Shown here: one piece after another, positions 7,513 through 13,512 of the stretch | Layout of the letters: every line of letters begins with the position of its first letter | Position numbering within the stretch: position 1 is the first letter of the stretch | Assembly (NCBI GenBank): GCA_963594675.1 | Contig: CAVBGA010000221.1 | Coordinates: 1 to 13,512, forward strand | Origin: Ruminococcus_G sp963594675 | GTDB taxonomy: Bacteria > Bacillota > Clostridia > Lachnospirales > Lachnospiraceae | Length of the DNA: 13,512 nucleotides | Direction: 5' to 3' | Made by a program: the position numbers and the translations under genes | Notes under the pieces: generated by a model | Told to the model about the DNA's origin: nothing | The model's input: only the letters and a program-made list of their open reading frames with translations | Databases searched by the model: none

Positions 7513-8775
7513 TTATCTCCTTCGATTCGGACGTCCCTTCAGCCAGTCGATCACTTTTCTTGCTGTATCCGGTCCGTCAAGATAATTAAAGCGCTTATGG
7601 AAAGCCTGATACCTTTCATCCCAAACCTCTTTTTGACCAATTTCCCTGATGGCTCGGTAGAGGTCCTCTTCCTTTCGAATGATATCCCCAGGCAAGTCTT
7701 CAGGATTCAGATAAAAATCTCTGATATTATCCCGATAAGCCTCCAGGTCATACATGTAAAAAAGAATGGGGCGTTTCAAATTGGCATAATCAAAAAATAC
7801 ACTGGAATAATCCGTAATCAAGAGATCACTAACCAGATACAGATCATTAATCTCCTCATAATCTGTCACATCGATAATATATTTTTTGTAGGGAGAAATA
7901 TCCAGCGCTTCCGTTACAAAATAATGGGTGCGAAAGAGCATCACATACTCATCTCCCAATTTCTGACAGAAATTTTCCAGAGAAAAGCCCAGGGTAAAAG
8001 CCAACCCACCACCGGTATGCTGGTCATCCCGAAAGGTAGGAGCATAGAGAAGCACCTTTTTTCCCTCAGGAATCCCCAATTTTTCTTTAATTGCTGCGAT
8101 TTTTAGGGAATCTCCACGGAATAAATCATCATTTCTGGGATATCCCAACTCAAGCAACTTATGTTTTTTCGCCTGATCACTAAGACCGAAGGCAGATGCT
8201 ATCTTTTCTGAATAGAAACGGGAAGGGGACAGAAAATAGGTCACCCTACGTCCCTCCATACGATAATCATTTTTCATATCCTCCAGGGACACCATGTTAT
8301 TATTGCCGGAGACACTTATGTCACATCCCAATCGCTTTAAAGGTGTACCATGCCAGGTATTCAAAAAAATCTGATCTTTATCCGGCACCAGACAATGTCT
8401 GCTTCTGGAATTCACAATCCAGAATCTGGCCCTGGCAAAAGCTTCATAATATTCCCTGCTTCCTAACTTTACCAGACTGGTATTGGGATTCTTCTCTAAA
8501 AAGCGGAACTTTTCCGGATCACGAAAGACCCAGATAAAATGATCTCCTTCCCCAGCTTCCTTTTTCAGCAGTTCCTCATAGATTGCCTTGGGACTACAGG
8601 TATATTTTCTTCCCTGATATACCTCAAAAACCCAAAGTCTATCATTCGTTTTATTTCTGAAACGTGCGAAACGATAACGGGATTTCCAGACAGAGCGCAT
8701 GGCCGTCTTTGCAAGATCTCTGACCTTTTGATTTGTCGATACCAGGCGTATTGCCTCTTCTCTCAAATTACTCAT
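7513..8775 (-). CDS. CDP-glycerol glycerophosphotransferase family protein, second copy
   Basis: A 420-residue TagB/TagF-like enzyme expected to add glycerol-phosphate or a related polyol phosphate to a lipid-linked glycan. All key motifs are present: NTWHGTPLKRLG (WHGTPLK at 141-147), GYPRND (211-216), YAPTFRD (244-250), RTHY (282-285) and TDYSSVFFDY (321-330). It differs clearly from the copy at 2430-3605 (longer N-terminus, different central loop), so the two likely act on different acceptors or in successive steps rather than being a recent duplication. In-frame ATG codons lie at 8811, 8778 and 8775; GGAGG lies 5 bases before 8775, making that start best. The gene overlaps the upstream surface-protein gene by 8 bases and ends one base before the next ATG, so this is a coupled operon. 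Donor and acceptor are not defined by sequence. Confidence 0.92.
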   Translation of the reverse strand: MSNLREEAIRLVSTNQKVRDLAKTAMRSVWKSRYRFARFRNKTNDRLWVFEVYQGRKYTCSPKAIYEELLKKEAGEGDHFIWVFRDPEKFRFLEKNPNTSLVKLGSREYYEAFARARFWIVNSRSRHCLVPDKDQIFLNTWHGTPLKRLGCDISVSGNNNMVSLEDMKNDYRMEGRRVTYFLSPSRFYSEKIASAFGLSDQAKKHKLLELGYPRNDDLFRGDSLKIAAIKEKLGIPEGKKVLLYAPTFRDDQHTGGGLAFTLGFSLENFCQKLGDEYVMLFRTHYFVTEALDISPYKKYIIDVTDYEEINDLYLVSDLLITDYSSVFFDYANLKRPILFYMYDLEAYRDNIRDFYLNPEDLPGDIIRKEEDLYRAIREIGQKEVWDERYQAFHKRFNYLDGPDTARKVIDWLKGRPNRRR

Positions 8776-10663
8776 CATTTCCTCCGTCCTCACTGCACTC
8801 TGTATCATCATTCTTTGCCGCCGGCTCTATTGTTTTTTCTTCCGTTTCTTCCTTTTCCGTCTCCATACCCTCGTCCAGCAGCATAATGGCCCGCATTTCT
8901 TCCTGAAGTTTTTTCTCCTGCAACTGCTTTTCCTGCAATTGCTTTTCCTCCAGGTCTGCTTTTAATTTCTCATTCTTTTCTTTGTTCTTTTGCTTTTTAT
9001 TTTTCCGTTTTCTGTGCAGCAGGAAGCGAAACAGCAGCAAAAGCAGGATAAGCAGAAGCACACCGTATACCACAGGCATGTACTTCCAGGAATAAAAGAT
9101 CTGAATATCATGAATTTCCTGAACATTCGTAAAGGTATAGCTGCCATCTGTAGGAAGCTGGCTTAATTTTTCACCATCTATCAGAACTTTGGTCAATACG
9201 AAATCCTTATCTCCCTTAAAGTTCACTGTAGTGTCCTCCCCCTGGTAGCCCCGGGTATAAGCAGAGGAAACACTGCCATGTTTGGCAACTGCCGAGATCA
9301 TATATACCTGTTTTTCCTTAAAAACCACCTTAACCTTGGTCTTTCCGGTTACCTTGTCTATGGTCACAGAACTTCCATTATCATCAGCAAATACTTCTTT
9401 TCCATTTACATAGATTTTATCCAATTCATAATGCTCATCCGGTGTAAAATTAAGGGTCACACTTTCATCCCTTCGAATCTCACAGCTTTCATCGATACTA
9501 CCGTGCACAGCCTTGGTAGACACCTTGAATTTGGGAATTTCCGTACATTTTACATAGATGGTATGATTGTCTGTCACACTGCTAAAGGTGTAGCTAGTTT
9601 TTCTTCCTATATTGACGGTCTCTCCGTCAACAATCACCTCTCCCGTCTCATAATATTCATCAGGTTCCCAGGTCACCTTGTAATCTTCACCCATGCCCAA
9701 ATCATAGCTGGAATCTGAGATGGTGCCATTGTCTATAGATGTCTCCACAGAATAGGCCATAGGCAAACTGGCTGCATACAAAACCAAAGTGGCTGGCTTT
9801 TTCCCTACATTAGCTCCCAAAACCAGATTACCTGGGGAAAGCTGAGAAATAGATTCCAACTCTACATCATCAGTGGAAGAAGGCAAAGCAATAGAATACT
9901 CTCCCAAAAGGCTAGCATAAGATCTGGAATATACCTGAATATTGGCATTGTACTGTTCTGCCTTATTTCTAGGGAGACAGATCAGATTGTCACCTAATAC
10001 ACACATATCCTGGAAGGTATTAGCCTCTCCGGAAAAGCCCATTTCCACCATGCTGCTCATATCACCGATCTTATTAAAGTCCGTATCAAACTCGGTGAAC
10101 TGAAAGCCGCCCTTTTGATTTTTCTGAACAATATAGCTGTCGGTGGTGGAGGAATAATCAATAGATTGGACATTCCATTTTTTAGACAGCTGCACCTTTT
10201 TCTTGAATTTCAAGGTATCTGCATCCACCACAAAAACGCAGCCCTTATTGGAAGAATTTTCCACATTACCGGCTGCGATGACAATCTCATTTGTCAATGG
10301 ATTGTAAGTCATGCCATTACCATGCTCATAATCCATCTCCTGTACATCCATCGCGAGGCTGTAGGGCTTAACATTGTTGCCATCTGCATCTACAGAATTT
10401 TTGTAGAATGCCAGCAATTGGTCATACCCACCCTCATCGTCATTATTCAGCATACATACGATATAATTATCTGTGACGCAGATGGACTGCAGCCACATAT
10501 TCTCCCCCATATCGTAAGAAACAATCTTTGTCCATTCCGTATTTTGGAAATCATCCGCATCCTGAAGATCCGCAAAACAAGGAAGAGAAAAAGCCAGCAT
10601 CAAAAAAATGCTCACCAAAAGTACTGTTGCACAATGTCGAAATCTGCACAGTAAAAAACCCAT
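8768..10663 (-). CDS. Membrane-anchored surface protein: propeller-like domain, three InlB-B-like repeats, coiled-coil tail
   Basis: A 631-residue protein of unknown role. Residues 1-31 form a signal peptide (basic start, long hydrophobic core, SLPCFA). Residues 40-300 hold repeated strand-rich units (WLQSICVTDNYIVCML, GNGMTYNPLTNEIVIAAG, WNVQSIDYSSTTDSYIV, MCVLGDNLICLPRN), consistent with a small beta-propeller. Three related units of about 72 residues follow (304-375, 377-449, 452-527), each with an NGTI/HGSI/HGSV motif and a VDG/VNG/IDG turn, resembling divergent InlB B-repeats. One membrane span (529-549) precedes a Lys/Arg-rich stop, a KQLQE coiled coil (556-593) and an acidic cytosolic tail. 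The ATG at 10663 has AAGGGG 7 bases upstream. It heads the polysaccharide operon and overlaps the next gene by 8 bases, suggesting a part in polymer assembly, display or sensing (inference). Confidence 0.88.
   Translation of the reverse strand: MGFLLCRFRHCATVLLVSIFLMLAFSLPCFADLQDADDFQNTEWTKIVSYDMGENMWLQSICVTDNYIVCMLNNDDEGGYDQLLAFYKNSVDADGNNVKPYSLAMDVQEMDYEHGNGMTYNPLTNEIVIAAGNVENSSNKGCVFVVDADTLKFKKKVQLSKKWNVQSIDYSSTTDSYIVQKNQKGGFQFTEFDTDFNKIGDMSSMVEMGFSGEANTFQDMCVLGDNLICLPRNKAEQYNANIQVYSRSYASLLGEYSIALPSSTDDVELESISQLSPGNLVLGANVGKKPATLVLYAASLPMAYSVETSIDNGTISDSSYDLGMGEDYKVTWEPDEYYETGEVIVDGETVNIGRKTSYTFSSVTDNHTIYVKCTEIPKFKVSTKAVHGSIDESCEIRRDESVTLNFTPDEHYELDKIYVNGKEVFADDNGSSVTIDKVTGKTKVKVVFKEKQVYMISAVAKHGSVSSAYTRGYQGEDTTVNFKGDKDFVLTKVLIDGEKLSQLPTDGSYTFTNVQEIHDIQIFYSWKYMPVVYGVLLLILLLLLFRFLLHRKRKNKKQKNKEKNEKLKADLEEKQLQEKQLQEKKLQEEMRAIMLLDEGMETEKEETEEKTIEPAAKNDDTECSEDGGNDE
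8901..8945. repeat. Three tandem 15-bp units inside the surface-protein gene
   Basis: Units begin at 8901, 8916 and 8931. The last two (TCCTGCAACTGCTTT and TCCTGCAATTGCTTT) differ at one base; the first is diverged. They encode EKQLQ-type pentapeptides in the cytosolic coiled coil. Being a multiple of three, copy-number change would keep the frame and lengthen or shorten the coil. Confidence 0.75.
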
Positions 10664-10681
10664 ATTTTTACCCCTTATTAG

Positions 10682-10746
10682 AAAGATTTACCTTACTGCT
10701 ATCCTATTTACAGCAAGGGATTTGCTCCCCCAAGCAAAAAATCTTT
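10682..10746 (-). promoter_or_regulatory. Structured 5' leader, possible three-way junction
   Basis: Read on the minus strand, AAAGATTT (10739-10746) pairs with AAATCTTT (10682-10689) to close a domain. Inside it are hairpin TTTGCT/AGCAAA (10733-10738 with 10721-10726; loop TGGGGG) and hairpin TTGCTGT/ATAGCAG (10710-10716 with 10696-10702; loop AAATAGG, two G-U pairs). Linkers are 0, 4 and 6 bases. AGCAA can alternatively pair with the neighbouring TTGCT, giving a mutually exclusive fold. It lies about 18 bases before the start of the surface-protein gene. I do not recognise a known riboswitch class; short AT-rich stems can also arise by chance. Confidence 0.35.
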
Positions 10747-10765
10747 TGTGCCTATAGCTTTGTAC

Positions 10766-10774
10766 AGTATAACA
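10766..10774 (-). promoter_or_regulatory. Candidate extended -10 promoter for the polysaccharide operon
   Basis: The minus strand reads TGTTATACT, an extended -10 (TG, one base, then TATACT). Initiation would fall near 10759, giving a leader of about 95 bases before the ATG at 10663. The -35 region overlaps the inverted repeat at 10776-10805 and shows only a poor match (TTATTC), as extended -10 promoters tolerate. It is the only large intergenic gap upstream of the run of genes to its left. Confidence 0.45.
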
Positions 10775-10775
10775 C

Positions 10776-10805
10776 AGATCCCCTTATGAATAAATAAGGG
10801 GATCT
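10776..10805 (-). terminator. 12-bp inverted repeat downstream of the transporter gene, probable terminator
   Basis: Perfect 12-bp arms (AGATCCCCTTAT at 10776-10787, ATAAGGGGATCT at 10794-10805) surround a 6-base loop, 19 bases past the transporter stop codon. The stem has five G-C pairs. On the minus strand it is followed by GTGTTATAC, a poor U-tract, so termination may be leaky; the plus-strand side (TGATTTTATTTC) is more T-rich, but no plus-strand gene needs it. Confidence 0.55.
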
Positions 10806-10824
10806 TGATTTTATTTCTTCATTT

Positions 10825-11592
10825 TTATTTCTTATCCAGGGAATCAGAAGAATCTTTTTTCAATTCCTTTAAAAATCCTGCCACGACACTTAGCATGATC
10901 AAACCCAAAGGAAAGGCTGCTATAATAGAAATGGTCTGCAGATTGGTCAGTGTACTTTCAGAAAACATAAGTCCTATAGGAAGCAGGAGAAAAACCATCG
11001 CCCAAAAGGCTCGAAGTTTCTTTCTAGGCATACCAGTCTCCGCTGCCCGGCGGTCAGAATATCCTGCCACCACCATAGTCAAGGCATCAAAGGTGCTGGA
11101 ATAAAAAGCAATCATTGCCAGAACAAGCACAGCCATTGCAAATTTAGGATAGGGCAATTGTCCAAAAATCTGTAAAATCACATCTGCTACCGATTTGCCT
11201 CCTGCAATCATACCAGCCACATCCAGCTTTCCCGATGTCTGCAAGCGCAACCCAAATCCTCCAAATACAATAAAAGAAAGCCAGGTACCGGAAAGGCCAC
11301 AGGAAAGGCCTCCCAGAATGGTCTGCCGAATGGTACGGCCCTCTGAGATGGAGGCGATAAAAAAGGGCGTGGCCACAAACCAGGCAATCCAGTAAGCCCA
11401 GTAGAAAATGGTCCAGGTTTGTGGGAATCCAGCCCCCCCACTGCCGGACACCCGCAAAGGATCCATCCAGGTGGACATGCGGAAGAAGTTGTTCATTACA
11501 TTTCCTATGGCTGTAATGCCGGTCTCTATCAAATATCTGGTATCTCCTCCCCAAATAAACAAAAGCAGAGAAGGAAGAATATCGACACACAA
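10825..11592 (-). CDS. BCCT transporter, C-terminal fragment after an apparent frameshift
   Basis: This is the second half of a BCCT (betaine/carnitine/choline) transporter; the true protein should be about 510 residues when joined to the ORF at 11529-12368. It contains RYLIETGITAIGN, NNFFRMSTWMDPLR and the family signature region as WTIFYWAYW, with Tyr where the usual signature has Trp, followed by EGRTIRQ. About five further membrane spans and a basic tail (KELKKDSSDSLDKK) follow. The apparent start (TTG at 11592) is simply the left limit of the open frame, with no ribosome site, so the fragment is unlikely to start on its own. The gene is followed by an inverted repeat. Unless the break is bypassed or is a sequence error, the transporter is inactive. 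Confidence 0.8.
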   Translation of the reverse strand: MCVDILPSLLLFIWGGDTRYLIETGITAIGNVMNNFFRMSTWMDPLRVSGSGGAGFPQTWTIFYWAYWIAWFVATPFFIASISEGRTIRQTILGGLSCGLSGTWLSFIVFGGFGLRLQTSGKLDVAGMIAGGKSVADVILQIFGQLPYPKFAMAVLVLAMIAFYSSTFDALTMVVAGYSDRRAAETGMPRKKLRAFWAMVFLLLPIGLMFSESTLTNLQTISIIAAFPLGLIMLSVVAGFLKELKKDSSDSLDKK

Positions 11593-12368
11593 ATCAAAGC
11601 CAAATGGGATATGGCCTTCATGCCCTTCATTACTGCAAAAATAAAAACCAAACCAATAACAAAAAGAATCATAATATCCGTGATTTTATCTGTCTTAATG
11701 CCAAAAATTTTTCCCAGGGCTGCTGCCAAAAGAGGGGTGGTCAAAGAAAAAGTGGTGGCGGTTCCTGCAAGAAGTCCCACAACTGCACAAATATCAATGA
11801 CTTTTCCAAAAAATCCATCTGCCCGCCTGCCTAGTAGGGGTCTGCAGGCTTCCGACAGGGTCTGTCTCTTTCTCTTTTTTACATACATCATATAGGCATA
11901 GGCACAGGCGGGAAGAATATAAAAGCTCCAGGGAATAGGACCCCAGTGAAAAAGAGGATACGAGCTGGCCCAGTCCTGTTTCTCCGCCGCCGTCATATTA
12001 GTCATACCAAAGGGAGCTGCATTATAATAATAGCTCCACTCAATTAAGGACCAATAGAGAATATCTGCTGCCATAGTAGAGGTAAATACCATAGCGCCCC
12101 AACGAAAGGTGGAATATTGGGGTTTCTCGCAATTTCCCAACCGAATCCTTCCATATCTGGAAAAAGCTACCGCCAAAGCCGCAAAAATCATAAAGAGGCC
12201 CACAAGAATGTAGAAAAATCCCAAATCATTCACGAAAATATTTCTCAGCCAATTCACTGTATTCTTTGACGCTTCAGGGTAAGCCATAAGAAGCAGGGTT
12301 AGGACTCCCACAATCAGCAAAGGCAGCAGGGTAATCCCCCAATCGATTTCACTTTTTTTCTTATCCAT
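11529..12368 (-). CDS. BCCT-family choline/quaternary-amine transporter, CaiT-like, N-terminal fragment
   Basis: N-terminal 260 or so residues of a membrane transporter for quaternary ammonium compounds, probably choline given the adjacent choline kinase. It starts with ATG at 12368 inside the upstream stop (ATGGATAA, 8-base overlap) and has about seven spans. ILYWSLIEWSYYYNAAPFG (103-121), YPLFHWGPIPW (137-147) and AGTATTFSLTTPL are closer to E. coli CaiT (as I recall it: FWGSIEIYYY, SLFHWGPLPW, GTSLGLATPL) than to sodium-driven BetP, which hints at an exchanger-like mechanism. The frame ends abnormally in FGEEIPDI, where the other frame supplies LFIWGGDTRYLIETG. Adding one T to the TTTT run near 11560 would join the two. 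LicB, the usual choline permease beside LicA, belongs to another family. Confidence 0.85.
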   Translation of the reverse strand: MDKKKSEIDWGITLLPLLIVGVLTLLLMAYPEASKNTVNWLRNIFVNDLGFFYILVGLFMIFAALAVAFSRYGRIRLGNCEKPQYSTFRWGAMVFTSTMAADILYWSLIEWSYYYNAAPFGMTNMTAAEKQDWASSYPLFHWGPIPWSFYILPACAYAYMMYVKKRKRQTLSEACRPLLGRRADGFFGKVIDICAVVGLLAGTATTFSLTTPLLAAALGKIFGIKTDKITDIMILFVIGLVFIFAVMKGMKAISHLALICVSIFFLLCFCLFGEEIPDI

Positions 12369-13512
12369 AAATCTTCACATATTCCTCTCTCAAAGTCACC
12401 GCTCGCTTTAAACGATCCTGTCCATAGCTTCCAAAATGATCTCCCTTGTCTTCCTTCAACATAGTCCAAGCCGTCCAGAGAAGATCTTGACTTATCTTAA
12501 AGATGGCAATTTTTTCCATTTCCCTCGAGGAGGGCTTTCGCCCAAAATAATAGTGCAAAAAAAGTTCTTCCTCGTCTTCTGCAAAGGAACATTCCAGCAA
12601 ATGGGAGGCCAGATCCCACATAGGATCATTCATTCCTGCATATTCCCAGTCAATCAGATACAGCTTTCCTTCCCGATCAAAAACAAAATTTTCCGGCACC
12701 AGATCATTATGACAGGGTTTGCTCTCTAATCCTAAGCTTTCCAGGCGTCTCATCATTTCATCGAAGAAATCCTCCATATCCCAAAAGCCTTTATAACAGA
12801 CAATCCCTGCCGCCCGAAGCATCTGCTTATATTTCGCAAACTCCTCTGCCACGGAAAAGTGCCCCTTCATGTCTCTTCCGGATTCATGAAGACTTCGAAG
12901 CAGGGCTGTTGTCTTTTTCATACTATGTTCCAGACGGGCTGTTCTTGCACTCATAGTGGCCGCCCCGGGAATGTATTCTGTAATCTTAATGCCACTTCTG
13001 CTATCAAAATAGGGAGTAACTGGATGAATTCCTAGGCTTTCCCCTAATTCGGTATTATATTTTTCATTCTCCCGGTTTACCATGGCTTCTGTACAAGCCC
13101 CAGGCACCCGCAGGATATAGTCTTTCTCATCAATGTGCACAAAATAATTGCTGTTGGTCATACCTCCGCCAATTCTTACCTTGCCAATCCGCTCCCGGTC
13201 AATTTGTAAAATATCCACCAGCAATTTCGCTACCTGTTTCTCCTTAGCCTTGGTCTCCCTTTTTAAAATCTTGGCATAGAGATAATTGTTGGCATAATCC
13301 AGACGCTCCTGATCTTCAATCACGGTCCATACCAGATCATTTACCAGCAAGCCTTGAATCCCATAAATACGCCCAATGGACTCTAGCACATATTCATAAT
13401 TTAACATAGGGTTGGTGTTTTTTTCATAGTAAGTCAGCATACGCTGATAAAGCTCCCCTGTAATACGGCAAAGCCCCACCGCTTCTCCATCAATATGATT
13501 CAGTTGGCGAAT
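12361..13512 (-). CDS. LicC-LicA type fusion: phosphocholine cytidylyltransferase (C-terminal end) and choline kinase; N-terminus off the right edge
   Basis: 383 residues are visible and the frame is open to base 13512; the GTG at 13479 is not a real start. The first 80 or so residues (HIDGEAVGLCRITGE, NPMLNYEYVLESIG, then LVWTVIEDQERLDYAN) match the C-terminal end of LicC-like nucleotidyltransferases, which make CDP-choline. The remainder is a full LicA-like choline kinase, which makes phosphocholine from choline and ATP: IGGGMTNSNY (ATP-binding loop), NRENEKYN, the Brenner-type catalytic motif CHNDLVPENF, IDWEYAGMNDPMWDL (metal-binding Asp) and a closing region close to pneumococcal LicA (EKIAIFKISQDLLW). 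It overlaps the transporter start by 8 bases. Together they form a choline uptake and activation unit for decorating a surface polymer. The acceptor-side transferase (LicD type) is not in the window. Confidence 0.92.
   Translation of the reverse strand: MRQLNHIDGEAVGLCRITGELYQRMLTYYEKNTNPMLNYEYVLESIGRIYGIQGLLVNDLVWTVIEDQERLDYANNYLYAKILKRETKAKEKQVAKLLVDILQIDRERIGKVRIGGGMTNSNYFVHIDEKDYILRVPGACTEAMVNRENEKYNTELGESLGIHPVTPYFDSRSGIKITEYIPGAATMSARTARLEHSMKKTTALLRSLHESGRDMKGHFSVAEEFAKYKQMLRAAGIVCYKGFWDMEDFFDEMMRRLESLGLESKPCHNDLVPENFVFDREGKLYLIDWEYAGMNDPMWDLASHLLECSFAEDEEELFLHYYFGRKPSSREMEKIAIFKISQDLLWTAWTMLKEDKGDHFGSYGQDRLKRAVTLREEYVKIYG

Noticed and set aside
10682..10746. Cyclic-di-GMP or purine riboswitch
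   Set aside because: The leader has a three-way junction shape but lacks the conserved junction and loop bases I know for those classes; left as an unnamed structured leader.
1..13512. CRISPR array, tRNA, rRNA, transposase or integrase
   Set aside because: No regularly spaced repeats, no cloverleaf or rRNA blocks and no mobile-element proteins were seen in any frame.

Overview
The window looks like a chromosomal cell-surface polysaccharide locus from a low-to-moderate-GC Firmicute, most likely Clostridia of the Lachnospiraceae type. This is inferred from gene families, AAGGAGG-like ribosome sites and protein style; no marker gene is present. Every credible gene lies on the minus strand, so transcription runs from right to left. 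Both edges cut through a gene.

Right end (12361-13512 and 10825-12368): a partial LicC-LicA type fusion (phosphocholine cytidylyltransferase C-terminus plus choline kinase) overlaps by 8 bases with a BCCT-family transporter that resembles CaiT. Together they would import choline, phosphorylate it and activate it to CDP-choline. The transporter frame is broken once, near 11560, by an apparent one-base loss.

Middle (10664-10824): the only sizeable gene-free stretch (161 bases). It holds a 12-bp inverted repeat after the transporter, a candidate extended -10 promoter, and a leader that can fold as a three-way junction ahead of the next gene.

Left part (1-10663): a tightly packed run reads, in order: a membrane-anchored surface protein (propeller-like domain, three InlB-B-like repeats, one membrane span, coiled-coil tail); a CDP-glycerol glycerophosphotransferase-like enzyme; a two-ORF, apparently frameshifted protein combining a degenerate glycerophosphotransferase-like N-terminus with a GT4 glycosyltransferase; a two-ORF GT-C-like membrane protein; a second CDP-glycerol glycerophosphotransferase-like enzyme; a polyprenyl-phosphate sugar phosphotransferase (WbaP/CpsE/EpsL type); and a GT4 glycosyltransferase that runs off the left edge. 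Gaps are mostly under 50 bases or are overlaps.

Working model (inference): the sugar phosphotransferase loads the first sugar on undecaprenyl phosphate, the GT4 enzymes extend it, the two TagB/TagF-like enzymes add glycerol-phosphate or a similar polyol phosphate, and CDP-choline made at the right end decorates the polymer. A LicD-type phosphocholine transferase, flippase and polymerase are not in this window. The most unusual points are two independent apparent one-base losses, the degenerate glycerophosphotransferase domain, the two-cistron GT-C protein, the putative structured leader, and the uncharacterised surface protein that heads the operon.
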